Notes under the pieces: model-generated
What the model was told of the DNA's origin: nothing
What the model saw: the letters and a program-made list of their open reading frames with translations, nothing else
Databases searched by the model: none
Shown here: positions 27,008-35,112 of the stretch, piece after piece
Layout of the letters: every line of letters begins with the position of its first letter
How positions within the stretch are numbered: position 1 is the first letter of the stretch
Assembly: GCF_021026295.1 (NCBI RefSeq)
Contig: NZ_JAJNDA010000007.1
Coordinates: forward strand, 186,001 to 250,000
Direction: 5' to 3'
DNA from: Actinomycetospora soli
GTDB lineage: Bacteria; Actinomycetota; Actinomycetes; Mycobacteriales; Pseudonocardiaceae
Length of the DNA: 64,000 nt
Program-made: the position numbers and the translations under genes

Positions 27008-28051
27008 TCAGTAGCCGGAGGAGCCGCCGGCGTCGCCGTAGCCGCTGCCGCCGCCACTCGCGGGAGCCGGAGCCGCGGAGCCGCCCTGCGCCTGTCCGCC
27101 ACTCGGAGCAGCGCTCGGGGCCGAGGCGTTCGGCGCGACCGGCTTGCCGTCCGGACCCACCGCGCGCCAGGTCCCGCCGACCCCGTTGCCGGCGGTCTCG
27201 CCCGGCGCGGCGTCCTTCGCGAACCGGTAGAGCGGCCAGCCGTTGAGGGTGAGCTGCTGGGTGCCGTCGGGGCGGTCGACCGTGCCCACGCGGCTCGCGT
27301 CGATGCCCTTGAGCCACGGGTCGGCGTCCGAGGCCAGGACCGGCGGCCACTGCTCGGCGCAGGAGCCGGTGCAGGTGCTCGCCGCGGGCTTGTTCGAGTC
27401 CTTCGTGAACGAGTACAGCGTGTAGCCGTCGCTCGTGGCCACGGTGCCCAGCGGCGTCTGCCGCGTCGCCAGGTTCGCCCCGGTCAGCGAGGTCAGCGCG
27501 ACCTGGCCCGCACCCGCCGTCGGGGTGACCGCCTGGTCGGACGTGCCCCAGTGGGCGATCGCGACGTAGCCGGCGGCCCCGGCGGCGACCGCACCCGCCG
27601 CGACGAGGGCGAGCAGGGCGGTGCGACCGCGACCGCCCCGGCCGCGCCGGTGTCCGCCGGTCATCGGCAAGGGACCGCTCGGGTGCTGGTCACGCGGGCG
27701 GGGCTCGACGTCGTCGGCGAGCCGCCGACGGACGGTCGGCTCGGTGGCACCGCGCGGCCCGAGGTCGCGGGGGAGGGCCTGCGGGCCGGACATCGGGCGC
27801 TCCGCCGCGGGCCAGCCACCGGTGACCGGACCACGGCCGGCCACCGGCTGCGGACCGGAGTAGGGCACCGCCGCGTGGGCCCCGGAGCCGTACGGGCTCA
27901 CCGGCTGCGGACCCGACACGGGCCCGCCGTACGGCGCGGCCGGGTAGCCACCCGTGCGCGGGGCGGCGTCGGGGCCGTCGTACGGCCGGGCCTCCCGGGG
28001 CACGGGGATGCCGAACTCCGGTCGCGGGTCCTGCTGCACATCGGGGCGCAT
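27008..28051 (-). CDS. Membrane-anchored secreted-repeat protein (COG4315/Lipoprotein_15)
   Basis: Protein of 347 aa. Residues 1-140 are a cytosolic Pro/Gly/Tyr-rich low-complexity stretch (repeated YGGP, SGPQP, GPVTGG). An Arg-rich stop is followed by one transmembrane helix (about 143-165). Outside are two repeats of the secreted-repeat family, with TLYSFTKDSNKPAASTC...CAEQWPPVL and PLYRFAKDAAPGE..GTWRAV, and a Gly/Ser/Ala tail. Family role is unknown; some members bind haem or are redox-linked. The ATG at 28049-28051 is chosen because upstream in-frame sequence is unlike coding DNA. Confidence 0.8.
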   Translation of the reverse strand: MRPDVQQDPRPEFGIPVPREARPYDGPDAAPRTGGYPAAPYGGPVSGPQPVSPYGSGAHAAVPYSGPQPVAGRGPVTGGWPAAERPMSGPQALPRDLGPRGATEPTVRRRLADDVEPRPRDQHPSGPLPMTGGHRRGRGGRGRTALLALVAAGAVAAGAAGYVAIAHWGTSDQAVTPTAGAGQVALTSLTGANLATRQTPLGTVATSDGYTLYSFTKDSNKPAASTCTGSCAEQWPPVLASDADPWLKGIDASRVGTVDRPDGTQQLTLNGWPLYRFAKDAAPGETAGNGVGGTWRAVGPDGKPVAPNASAPSAAPSGGQAQGGSAAPAPASGGGSGYGDAGGSSGY

Positions 28052-28366
28052 GGGGGTCCTACCTCCGTCGCTGGGGAGCGGTGCCGCCGCGGGAGTCGGG
28101 GGCATCCCGCGGCGGCGCAGCCAGAACGGTAGGGAGCACGGGGTCGCCGACCCCGCTTTGCTGAGAGCGAGCGGCCGGACACACCGTGCAGGGGCTCGTC
28201 CGACGCGGCGAACGGCGGCAGGTTCTTCCGGACGGCGGGTGCGGTTGCTCCGTCTGCCGAGGTCACGGTTCAGCAACGGTGTCGCGGGACCGCTCGTCGC
28301 GAGACGGGCCCGACCGGCAGCGACCGGCACCGACCCGTCGTCGGGAAGGACCCCGGAACACGACAA
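28052..28366. other. Intergenic DNA with a dispersed repeat
   Basis: A 315-bp stretch with no convincing gene, between the start of the secreted-repeat gene and the tRNA terminator. It contains the best copy of the dispersed repeat (28326-28347) and should contain the promoter of the secreted-repeat gene. The frame is open through this region, but its composition looks non-coding. Confidence 0.55.
28326..28347. repeat. Dispersed repeat, 22-bp form
   Basis: Begins GGCACCGACCCGTCGTCGGG and continues AA. All 22 bases recur, inverted, at 43258-43279. Confidence 0.8.
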
Positions 28367-28396
28367 AGGCCCTGGTCACAGAAGTGACCAGGGCCT
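28367..28396 (-). terminator. Terminator of the tRNA-Val(GAC) cluster
   Basis: Perfect 13-bp stem (28367-28379 with 28384-28396) with loop AGAA, directly after the 3' end of tRNA-Val on the minus strand, followed by TTTGTCG. Clearly a Rho-independent-type hairpin. Confidence 0.85.
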
Positions 28397-28400
28397 GTTG

Positions 28401-28472
<72 letters not shown>

Positions 28473-28473
28473 G

Positions 28474-28545
28474 AGGCGGAGGCGGGAATCGAACCCGCGT
28501 ACAGGGCTTTGCAGGCCCTTGCCTAAACCACTCGGCCACTCCGCC
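28474..28545 (-). tRNA. tRNA-Cys (GCA)
   Basis: Minus-strand cloverleaf with acceptor GGCGGAG/CTCCGCC, anticodon loop containing TGCAAA (anticodon GCA) and the tRNA-Cys discriminator U. Adjacent to tRNA-Val with one base between. Confidence 0.95.
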
Positions 28546-28571
28546 GGGATCCTCGGAGGCCTGCCTCCCCG

Positions 28572-28644
28572 AGCGGACGACGGGACTCGAACCCGCGACC
28601 CTCACCTTGGCAAGGTGATGCGCTACCAACTGCGCTACGTCCGC
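28572..28644 (-). tRNA. tRNA-Gly (GCC)
   Basis: Minus-strand cloverleaf with acceptor GCGGACG/CGTCCGC, anticodon loop TTGCCAA (anticodon GCC) and T-loop GGTTCGAGTCC. First gene of the Gly-Cys-Val cluster. Confidence 0.95.
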
Positions 28645-28736
28645 ATGTCATCGGTAAGAAGTTCCGGAGAAGTTCTCCCTGCCGATGACGAGAACTCTAC
28701 TGCATCGTGCGCGGCCCCCGATCAGGGGGGTGGTGA

Positions 28737-29156
28737 TCAGCTCGGGTCGGTGGAGAGCAGCAGGCCGAGCGCGTGCTCGAGGTCCAGCCAGTCGTCCTCG
28801 GCGCCCGGCTCGATCACCTCGTGGGTGCGCTGGAGGAACTCCGAGACCTCGCGGGCGAGCGCGCGGAACGTCGCGTGGCCGGAGGGGGAGGAGAGCTCGA
28901 TCTCGACCGACTCGCCCTCGGAGGGACGGATGCGGACGTCACCGTCGCCGGCGGCGTCGATGAGGCCCTCGGTGAGGAGGTCGCGGGAGAACACCCACTC
29001 CACCCAGCCGGCGCGGCCGGTCCGGAAGGCCGCCTGCACGGCGTAGGGGTCCCGGGTGTCGTAGCGGAGCTCGACCTGGACCGGCACCGGCGGGTTCGGC
29101 GGACCGATCAGGTCGAACACGGCCGTGGACCGGATCGTCACGTGGTCGTTGTGCAT
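28737..29156 (-). CDS. SsgA-like sporulation/cell division regulator
   Basis: SALP family protein, 139 aa, cytosolic. The sequence follows the family: LRYDTRDPYAVQAAFRTGRAGWVEWVFSRDLLTEGL, then IRPSEGESVEIELSSPSGHATFRA and a C-terminal helix. SsgA/SsgB proteins position FtsZ during sporulation septation in streptomycetes; in Pseudonocardiales single SsgB-like copies are common. Start ATG at 29156. A tRNA cluster lies downstream and a sigma factor gene is divergent. Confidence 0.9.
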   Translation of the reverse strand: MHNDHVTIRSTAVFDLIGPPNPPVPVQVELRYDTRDPYAVQAAFRTGRAGWVEWVFSRDLLTEGLIDAAGDGDVRIRPSEGESVEIELSSPSGHATFRALAREVSEFLQRTHEVIEPGAEDDWLDLEHALGLLLSTDPS

Positions 29157-29394
29157 TCGAAGGCTGCCTTTCGCGCACGCTGCTGTCGAAGAGGGGAACG
29201 ACCGGCGGCCGAGCCTGTGACGCCGGTTCACCCGGCTCACGCACCGAGCACATCTTAGGAGTACCCGGTCGAGCCCTTACCTGGTCCGCCTCCGTAACGA
29301 CCGCCCCTCCCTGCCGGAGCGCCCACCGCTACCCGACCGCACTAACCTGTGGCTCGTCGGACCCGGACACGAGGGCACAGGAGGAGGTGGACCC

Positions 29395-30045
29395 GTGGCA
29401 GAGGCGTCGCAGCGACGATCCGAGCCGACTGCGGAGAGTGACGGAATCTCGGACGACGTCGTGGCGGACGCCACACTGCTGCGCGCCGTGGCCGAGCGGG
29501 CGCCCCGGGCCCTCGACGCCTTCTACGACCGCTTCTCCCGCCGGGCCTACGCCCTGGCCCGCCGGATCTGCGTCGACGAGACGATCGCCGAGGACGTGGT
29601 GCAGGAGGTCTTCCTCCACGTCTGGCGCCACCCGGACCGCTTCGACGCCACGCGGGGCAGCGTCGCGACCTGGCTGATGACCATGGTCCACCACCGCGCC
29701 GTCGACGCGGTGCGCCGCGAGGCGACCCGCCGCAAGTACACGGTGCCCCCGGCCGACGACGGCGACGAGTGGTCCGCGCAGGACCGCCTCCCCTCCGGTC
29801 CGGGGGCCGACGAGGCCGCGCTGGACCGTGTCGTCGCCGGTCACGTGCGCGACGCCCTGGGCCGGCTGCCCACCGAGCAGCGGGAGGCCCTCACGCTCGC
29901 CTACTTCGGGGGTTTCACCCAGCGGGAGGTCGCGAGCATCGCCGGGGTCCCGTTGGGCACGGTGAAATCGCGCATGTTCACGGCGGTCCGCACGTTGCGG
30001 GGTCTGCTGGACGGTCAGGTCGAGCGAGGGGAGGGATCGGCATGA
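29395..30045 (+). CDS. ECF RNA polymerase sigma factor, SigK-like
   Basis: Group 4 sigma factor, 216 aa. Region 2 spans about residues 40-105 (AFYDRFSRRAYALARRI, DVVQEVFLHVWR), and region 4 about 155-205 (LPTEQREALTLAYFGGFTQREVASIAGVPLGTVKSRM). The GTG at 29395 is preceded by GGAGGAGG. The stop overlaps the start of the zinc-type anti-sigma gene (ATGA), the standard arrangement of a SigK/RskA pair that responds to an envelope or redox signal. Confidence 0.93.
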   Translation: MAEASQRRSEPTAESDGISDDVVADATLLRAVAERAPRALDAFYDRFSRRAYALARRICVDETIAEDVVQEVFLHVWRHPDRFDATRGSVATWLMTMVHHRAVDAVRREATRRKYTVPPADDGDEWSAQDRLPSGPGADEAALDRVVAGHVRDALGRLPTEQREALTLAYFGGFTQREVASIAGVPLGTVKSRMFTAVRTLRGLLDGQVERGEGSA

Positions 30046-30845
30046 GGGCGACGCCCGACGGCCACCCCGAGCTCGCCGTGGCCTGGGTCCTCCACACGCT
30101 GGAGCCCGAGCAGGACGCGGAGTTCGCCGCCCACCTCGACGAGTGCGCCGCGTGCCTCGAGATCGTGGCCGGGACCGAGGAGGTCGGCGGCCTGCTGGGC
30201 GCGGCCGTCGAGCCGGTCGAGCCGCCGCCCTCGTTGCGGGCGCGGATCCTCGAGGCGGCGGCCGCCCCCGATGACAGCAGTGCGTCACCGCTTTCACCCG
30301 GTGCCGGCGACGCCACGTCGTCGACCGTCGTCCCGCTGCAGCGGCGGCGCTGGGTCCGGCGTGCGACCGCCGGGCTGGCGGTGGCGGCCGCGGCAGCGCT
30401 CGTCGTCGTGATCGGCGGGCTGGTGAACGCGAACCGCGATCTCGCCCAGGAGCGCGACGCGGCCGCCGCGCAGGCGGACCGGAGCCGGCAGGTCGTCGAA
30501 CTCGTCGACGCGGCGTCCCGGCCCGGGACGCCGCACGCCGTGCTGGCGTCGACCGAGGGGACCTTCGTCGGGCTGGTCGTGGACCGCGGCGCGGGACCCG
30601 AGTTCCTCGCGACGGGGCTGCCGCCGAACGACGCCGCGCACACCTACGTGCTCTGGGGTCTGGCCGGGGGCCGACCGGTCGGGCTGGGGACGTTCGACAT
30701 GTCCGGTTCGGGGCCCGTGACGGCTTCCGTACCCTCGGGGGTGGCCGGCGGCCGGTTCGCCGGGTTCGCCGTGTCGTACGAACCCGGACGAACGGTGCCG
30801 GCCGCGCCGACGCAGGTCGTCGCGAGCGGTCAGCTGGCGGGCTGA
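30042..30845 (+). CDS. Anti-sigma factor, RskA/anti-sigma-K type
   Basis: Single-pass membrane anti-sigma factor, 267 aa. The cytosolic N-terminal zinc-binding anti-sigma domain shows HLDECAAC (HxxxCxxC). A transmembrane helix lies at about residues 108-130, and the extracytoplasmic C-terminal domain (YVLWGLAGGRPVGLGTFDM) matches the anti-sigma-K family. It overlaps the sigma gene by 4 nt and should sequester it at the membrane until proteolysis. Confidence 0.92.
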   Translation: MRATPDGHPELAVAWVLHTLEPEQDAEFAAHLDECAACLEIVAGTEEVGGLLGAAVEPVEPPPSLRARILEAAAAPDDSSASPLSPGAGDATSSTVVPLQRRRWVRRATAGLAVAAAAALVVVIGGLVNANRDLAQERDAAAAQADRSRQVVELVDAASRPGTPHAVLASTEGTFVGLVVDRGAGPEFLATGLPPNDAAHTYVLWGLAGGRPVGLGTFDMSGSGPVTASVPSGVAGGRFAGFAVSYEPGRTVPAAPTQVVASGQLAG

Positions 30846-30886
30846 CCCCGTCGCGGCCCGCACCGACGACGAGGCCAGGGAAGGCG

Positions 30887-31384
30887 ATGACCCAGGACCA
30901 GGGCACCACCTCCGAGCGACCGACCGAGCCGACCGCGCCCGCCGCGCCGCCCGACCCGCCGTCGAGAAGGCGCCTGCACGGCCTGCGCATCCGCGTGCGG
31001 GCCTTCCGGATGAAGGTGCGCGCCCGTCCGCACTGGAACTTCGCGTGGCGCTTCGGCATCGGCTTCATCGGCACCGTCGTGCTGATCCTCGGCGTCATCG
31101 CGATCCCGTACCCCGGCCCCGGGTGGCTGATCGTCTTCACCGGCCTCGGCATCCTCTCGACGGAGTTCGAGTGGGCCGGGCGCGTCCTGCGCTTCGCGCG
31201 GCGCTACTACGACCGGTGGGTCGCGTGGGTGAAGCGGCAGAACAAGGTGGTGCAGCTGCTGTTGGCGCTGGCCACGGGTCTGATCGTGCTCGCGACCCTC
31301 TGGCTGCTGGACGCGCTGTGGATCGTCGCCAAGCTGGTCGGCCTCGGGCACTGGACCTGGCTGCACAGCCCGATCATGGCGTGA
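30887..31384 (+). CDS. PGPGW-motif membrane protein (TIGR02611-like)
   Basis: Membrane protein of 165 aa. Pro-rich cytosolic N-terminus, then helices at about 55-75, 78-92 and 120-145. The segment IPYPGPGWLIVFTGLGILSTEFEWA contains the PGPGW motif that defines this actinobacterial family. Function unknown. ATG at 30887 with GGGAAGG upstream. It is the last chromosomal gene before the tRNA-Val that hosts the integrative element. Confidence 0.82.
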   Translation: MTQDQGTTSERPTEPTAPAAPPDPPSRRRLHGLRIRVRAFRMKVRARPHWNFAWRFGIGFIGTVVLILGVIAIPYPGPGWLIVFTGLGILSTEFEWAGRVLRFARRYYDRWVAWVKRQNKVVQLLLALATGLIVLATLWLLDALWIVAKLVGLGHWTWLHSPIMA

Positions 31385-31404
31385 GCTAGGCTGGTCCCTG
31401 CTGC

Positions 31405-31476
31405 GGGCGATTAGCTCAGGGGGAGAGCGCTTCGTTCACACCGAAGAGGTCACTGGTTCGATCCCAGTATCGCCCA
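31405..31476 (+). tRNA. tRNA-Val (CAC), AICE integration site
   Basis: Cloverleaf with acceptor GGGCGAT/ATCGCCC, anticodon loop TTCACAC (anticodon CAC) and T-loop GGTTCGATCCC. No encoded CCA. The 3' 44 nt belong to the attachment core, so the gene is restored by element-borne sequence after integration. It therefore remains functional. Confidence 0.95.
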
Positions 31477-31482
31477 CGCAGG
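31433..31482. repeat. attL core, 50-bp direct repeat
   Basis: From the anticodon arm of tRNA-Val(CAC) to 6 bp past its end. Identical over 50 bp to 43146-43195. The integrase gene lies just inside, as is usual for tRNA-site tyrosine recombinases. Confidence 0.93.
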
Positions 31483-31526
31483 AAGGCCCTGGTCAGGGAC
31501 TCGCGAGAGTCGCCGGCCAGGGCCTT
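31483..31526 (+). terminator. Element-borne terminator after tRNA-Val(CAC)
   Basis: Stem AAGGCCCTGG (31483-31492) with CCAGGGCCTT (31517-31526) followed by TGTCGTGT. It lies inside the element, so it replaced the host terminator, which is now at the attR side. Confidence 0.75.
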
Positions 31527-31573
31527 TGTCGTGTCAGGGGTCGGTTGAGGCAGCGTCGAGGCAGCAGCGGGCA

Positions 31574-32782
31574 TCAGAGGTCGTCCCCCTCGTCGTCGCC
31601 GAGCGCGGCGAGGATGCGGCTCGGGTCGGCGGTCCGGCGGGTGTAGAGGTCGAGCGTGGTCGAGGCCCGCTCGTGACCCATGACACGTTGGACCATGTTC
31701 GGCGGGACGCCGTCGTCGACCAGCCACGTCGCGTAGGAGTGGCGCAGGTCGTGGAAGCGCAGCCCGCCGTGGTGGCGCCGGGCGATCTCCATCACGGCCT
31801 GGTACTCGGTCTTGGTCTCCAGTGACTGCTCGTCGCCGTCCTTGTCGCGCCACCGGGCCTCGAACTTCTTCTCGCCCAGCTCCCTCACCTCGCCGATGAA
31901 CCCGGCCCGCACGAGCGAGGGACGCCAGACCCGGGCGCGGAACGCGGTCCGGCCGATCGGGCCCTGAATCTCGTTGGCGAAGACCGGCGAGGTGGACGGC
32001 GAGGGCCAGCGCTCGACGTGCTCGGCGACCAGACGGCGGACCCAGCCGGGGATCGGGACGTCGCGCCGTCCGGCGACCGACTTGGGGAAGGGCTTGAACG
32101 ACCGGTGCCCGGCGACCTCCACGACGGTGCGGACCACCCGCAGGACACCCGCCTCCAGGTCGATGGCGTCGTCCATGAGCCCGGCGACCTCGCCCCACCG
32201 CAACCCGCAGCCGGCGGCCGTGGCGATCAGCGCGCGGTGGCGCTCGGGGACCTTCGGGAGCAGGACGTGGCGCAGGGTCGGCCGGCTGATGATCTGCTCG
32301 TCGGTGTCGGTCTTGCGGCGCTTCGGGACCCGGACGTCGAGCGCGGGGTTGAAGGCGATCAGCCGGTTACGGACCGCCGAGCGCAGCACCGCCGAGGCGA
32401 GCCGATGAGCCTCGGCGACCGTGGCCCGGGCGCGCCGGTGGCCCAGCTCGGTCACCCACGCCTGCACCGACAGGTGGTCGATCTTGGCGAGCGGCCAGGA
32501 CTCCCACTGCGGCAGCACGTGAGTGCGCATCACCGAGCGGTCCCGGGCAGCGGTGGTGTGCTCGGTGTTCCACGAAGCCATCCAGGCGGCTGCGTGCTCG
32601 CCGAAGGTCATCCGGCCCGCGTGCGGGGACACGTAGAGACCCCGGCTCTTCGAGGACTCGGTCTCGGCGAGGAAGGCGCTGGCGTCCTTCTTCGTCGTGA
32701 AGACCTTGGAGCGCTGCGAGCCGGTGGGGTCGCGCCAGAACGCCTTCCACTTCCCGGTCTCGGTCTTCCGGACGAAGCCCAT
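31574..32782 (-). CDS. int: Tyrosine site-specific integrase
   Basis: Phage-type tyrosine recombinase, 402 aa. The SAM-like core-binding domain is about residues 65-150. The catalytic domain shows GLRWGEVAGL (first Arg about 193), HDLRHSYATW (HxxR about 341), GHERASTTLDLYTR with His and the nucleophilic Tyr about 378. An N-terminal AP2-like arm domain (KAFWRDPTGSQRSKVF) is present. It catalyses recombination between the 50-bp att cores. Its ATG overlaps the xis stop by 1 nt (TGATG). Confidence 0.95.
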   Translation of the reverse strand: MGFVRKTETGKWKAFWRDPTGSQRSKVFTTKKDASAFLAETESSKSRGLYVSPHAGRMTFGEHAAAWMASWNTEHTTAARDRSVMRTHVLPQWESWPLAKIDHLSVQAWVTELGHRRARATVAEAHRLASAVLRSAVRNRLIAFNPALDVRVPKRRKTDTDEQIISRPTLRHVLLPKVPERHRALIATAAGCGLRWGEVAGLMDDAIDLEAGVLRVVRTVVEVAGHRSFKPFPKSVAGRRDVPIPGWVRRLVAEHVERWPSPSTSPVFANEIQGPIGRTAFRARVWRPSLVRAGFIGEVRELGEKKFEARWRDKDGDEQSLETKTEYQAVMEIARRHHGGLRFHDLRHSYATWLVDDGVPPNMVQRVMGHERASTTLDLYTRRTADPSRILAALGDDEGDDL

Positions 32783-32964
32783 CAGGCCGCGTCCGTGGTC
32801 GTCGTGCCGTTGAGCCAGGCGTGGAAGCGCTCGCGAGGGATGAGCCAGCGCCGACCCATCCGGACGGCGGGGATGCGGCCCTCGCGCACGGCCTCGTACG
32901 TCGCGGAGCGGGCGGTGCCGAGCATCGCGGCGACCTCCTCGACGGTGTAGGTCAGCAGTTCCAT
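32782..32964 (-). CDS. xis: Excisionase-like MerR/AlpA-type HTH protein
   Basis: Winged HTH DNA-binding protein of 60 aa: TYTVEEVAAMLGTARSATYEAVREGRIPAVRMGRRWLIPRERF. This is the helix-turn-helix domain 17 (excisionase) family pattern. It precedes int with overlapping stop/start, as in pSAM2, and should direct element excision. Confidence 0.9.
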   Translation of the reverse strand: MELLTYTVEEVAAMLGTARSATYEAVREGRIPAVRMGRRWLIPRERFHAWLNGTTTTDAA

Positions 32965-32967
32965 GTC

Positions 32968-33318
32968 TCAGTCCTCCGTGATGAGCCGGCCGAGGTGGCC
33001 GAGCTGGTTGTGGGCGGTGGTGAGCTGGTCGTAGAGCGGGCCGAGGTGGCGGTGGGCCTCGACCAGGGCGTCGTCGGCGCGGTCGAGGGCGTCGGCGGGG
33101 TCGCGGCCGCGGTCGTCGTAGTGCGCGGTGACGTCAGCACGGCGCAGAGACCGGGCGAGGTAGTCGAGGAGCTGGGGCAGCCGCCCGGTCAGCTCGACGA
33201 GGTTCCCGACGACGGCGTAGGCGCCGGGGCCGTCGACCAGGCCGCGGTGGGAGGCGTGGCAGGCGTCCCTGAGCGCCTCAGCAGCTTTCTCGACGTCGCG
33301 GGCGACGGGGTGGCTCAT
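32968..33318 (-). CDS. AICE small helical protein, unknown
   Basis: Soluble 116-aa protein, mostly alpha-helical by pattern with many Ala, Asp and His; heptad-like leucines in RLPQLLDYLARSLRRAD and LGPLYDQLTTAHNQLGHLGRL. No catalytic motif visible. It lies between the small membrane ORF and xis, with an ATGA overlap to the former. Similar small ORFs occupy this operon position in other AICEs, where spread (spd) functions have been mapped; that is inference here. Confidence 0.7.
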   Translation of the reverse strand: MSHPVARDVEKAAEALRDACHASHRGLVDGPGAYAVVGNLVELTGRLPQLLDYLARSLRRADVTAHYDDRGRDPADALDRADDALVEAHRHLGPLYDQLTTAHNQLGHLGRLITED

Positions 33319-33536
33319 CGCGCCTCCTGGACGTTGGCGGCGCGGTCGGCGGCGGAGCCGAGTTCCCGCGCGAACTCGGCGGTGCCGCTCGTGACGGCAG
33401 GCCCAAGGGCGGGGAAGGCGGCGAAGAGCAGGCAGACCGTGACGATCCCGGACAGCGCGGCGGGGCCGGCCTTGCTGCTCTTGGCGAGCAGCAGGGTCAC
33501 CAGGAAGGCGATGACGACGAAGGCGGCGAGGTTCAC
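33315..33536 (-). CDS. AICE small membrane protein
   Basis: Protein of 73 aa with two hydrophobic helices (about 2-18 and 27-45) and a polar charged tail ending NVQEAR. Start ATG at 33536 overlaps the tra stop, and its stop overlaps the next start (ATGA), so it is translationally coupled on both sides. Position and size resemble membrane Spd proteins that accompany Tra translocases in actinomycete plasmids. Confidence 0.7.
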   Translation of the reverse strand: MNLAAFVVIAFLVTLLLAKSSKAGPAALSGIVTVCLLFAAFPALGPAVTSGTAEFARELGSAADRAANVQEAR

Positions 33537-34747
33537 GACGCCCTCCGCCCGTGGGTCTGGATGCGGTCGCAGAACTCGCCGTAGTCCCCGAGGTACGGGG
33601 CGCGGAGGCGGGTGCAGTCGTGCCCGGGAGCGGACAGGTAGGCGATCCCGGGGGCGGAGTTGGCGTGCTCGGGACCGAGCTGGCGGGCGTCCTCGCCGTG
33701 CAGCATGACCAGCGACTCGCCCGGCACCCGGAACGAGAGCCGGAGGGCGAACTGGTCGCGGGCGTAGCCGCCGCCGACGGCGTTGGCCTCGAACCGCTGG
33801 GCGAGCATCAAGACCCGGAACGCGGCCTTGCGCCCCTCGGACACGAGTCGCAGCACGGCCGAGGTGATGCGCTCGGCGAGCTTCTTGTCCTTCGCCTGGG
33901 CCGCGCGCAGCAGCCCGGGGAACTCCTCCAGGACCACGAGCACGAGCGGTGTCCTGGTGGTCGGGGTGACCTTGTCGCGACGGGGCGGCATGGTGTCGAG
34001 GCGGCGGTCCATCTCGGCGACGAGCCGGTCGAGCAGTGCGGCGTGGGCGGGGATGTCGCGGGTGCCGGTGGTCTGCCAGTCGTGGTGGGCGGTGTCGGTC
34101 CAGGCGCGGCCGAGGACGAGGCCGGTGATGTCGGAGCCGGCCACGAGGACGTCCGGTGCGGCGCAGACCTGGGCGAGCAGGCCGTAGGTGAAGGCGGACT
34201 TTCCGGCGCCGTTCTGGCCCTGCACGGCGAGGTGGGCGGCATCGGCGAGTGCGTGCCCGAGGGTGACCCCGTCCTCAGCGCGCCCGAGGATCACCGTCTC
34301 GTCGGCGCGGGAGGTGATGAGTCGGCGGAGGGCGAAGGCGTCGGCGAGAGGGTCGGTCCCCAGCAGGATGACCCGGACCCAGCGCCCAGCGATCGGTTCA
34401 ACCCGCAGCCCTTGGAAGCCGAGGGTGTGGGCGAGGCGCGGGGCGTGGGCGCGGAGGTCCTCAGGCTCGCCGCCGGGCAGTAGTTCGGCGGTGAAGGTGG
34501 TCCGGCCCCGCAGGATGCGGGCTGCGCCGAAGCGTGGGGTGCGGACGGTCATCCCGGCGGCGGCCTGGACGTACTGGCAGACCCCGACGCCGAAGCAGGC
34601 TTCGCGCCACAGGCCGCGTAGTTCGTCCTCGAGGCGTGCGTGGTGCTGGAGGCAGCGCTGTTCGGCCCAGCGGGCCCTCAGGCCGTCGAACAGGCCTCGT
34701 CCGCCGCGCCAGTGCCGGTGCGGGGAGAGGAAGGCGAGCGTGGTCAT
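33533..34747 (-). CDS. FtsK/SpoIIIE-type DNA translocase (Tra)
   Basis: Conjugative translocase of 404 aa. P-loop VQGQNGAGKSAFTYG at about residues 170-184 and Walker B LVLVVLEEFPGL at about 270. The sensor-like segment SEGRKAAFRVLMLAQRFEANAV follows. AICEs transfer double-stranded DNA with one such protein. N-terminal membrane helices of larger TraB/FtsK homologues are not visible here, so membrane attachment may depend on the adjacent small membrane protein. The ATG at 34747 overlaps the wbl stop (TGATG); an in-frame extension upstream is not likely. Confidence 0.88.
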   Translation of the reverse strand: MTTLAFLSPHRHWRGGRGLFDGLRARWAEQRCLQHHARLEDELRGLWREACFGVGVCQYVQAAAGMTVRTPRFGAARILRGRTTFTAELLPGGEPEDLRAHAPRLAHTLGFQGLRVEPIAGRWVRVILLGTDPLADAFALRRLITSRADETVILGRAEDGVTLGHALADAAHLAVQGQNGAGKSAFTYGLLAQVCAAPDVLVAGSDITGLVLGRAWTDTAHHDWQTTGTRDIPAHAALLDRLVAEMDRRLDTMPPRRDKVTPTTRTPLVLVVLEEFPGLLRAAQAKDKKLAERITSAVLRLVSEGRKAAFRVLMLAQRFEANAVGGGYARDQFALRLSFRVPGESLVMLHGEDARQLGPEHANSAPGIAYLSAPGHDCTRLRAPYLGDYGEFCDRIQTHGRRAS

Positions 34748-35109
34748 CACGCGGCCTCCCATCGTTCGGTGCAGCGGGCGCACAGGTCGCCGTCGACCGC
34801 GGGCATCGGGAACAGCAGCGAGCAGGCCGGGCACATCGGGTCGGTGTCGGCCAGGACGTCCGGCACGCCGGCGGAGCGGGCGCGGCGGATGGCGCGCCGG
34901 TCGGTGGGGGTGGTGGCGGCCCAGAGGCCGTGTTCCTGGCCGGTGTCGAGGGCCCAGCGCAGGCAGTCGGTGGCGACCGGGCAGCGCGAGCAGATCGGGG
35001 CGACGGCCATCTTGTGGCGGGCGGCGATCAGGCTGGTGTCGTCATCGGTGGGTGGGAAGAACAGCTCGGGGTCGGTGTCGCGGCACGCCGCGTGGCTCTG
35101 CCAGCTCAT
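34747..35109 (-). CDS. WhiB-like protein with extra zinc ribbon
   Basis: Wbl-family [4Fe-4S] protein, 120 aa. The four cluster Cys are Cys9, 40, 43, 49 in the usual C-xn-CxxC-x5-C spacing. The beta-turn motif G[VI]WGG is altered to GLWAATT (residues 61-67), followed by basic RRAIRRAR. A second CxxC pair (CPAC at 93-96, CARC at 110-113) adds a probable zinc ribbon not found in standard Wbl proteins. Located between pra and tra, so probably a regulator of the transfer operon. Confidence 0.88.
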   Translation of the reverse strand: MSWQSHAACRDTDPELFFPPTDDDTSLIAARHKMAVAPICSRCPVATDCLRWALDTGQEHGLWAATTPTDRRAIRRARSAGVPDVLADTDPMCPACSLLFPMPAVDGDLCARCTERWEAA

Positions 35110-35112
35110 GAC

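Noticed and set aside
28052-28366. N-terminal extension of the secreted-repeat protein upstream of 28051
   Set aside because: It runs through the dispersed repeat and Arg/Pro-rich sequence without family similarity; the ATG at 28051 is better.
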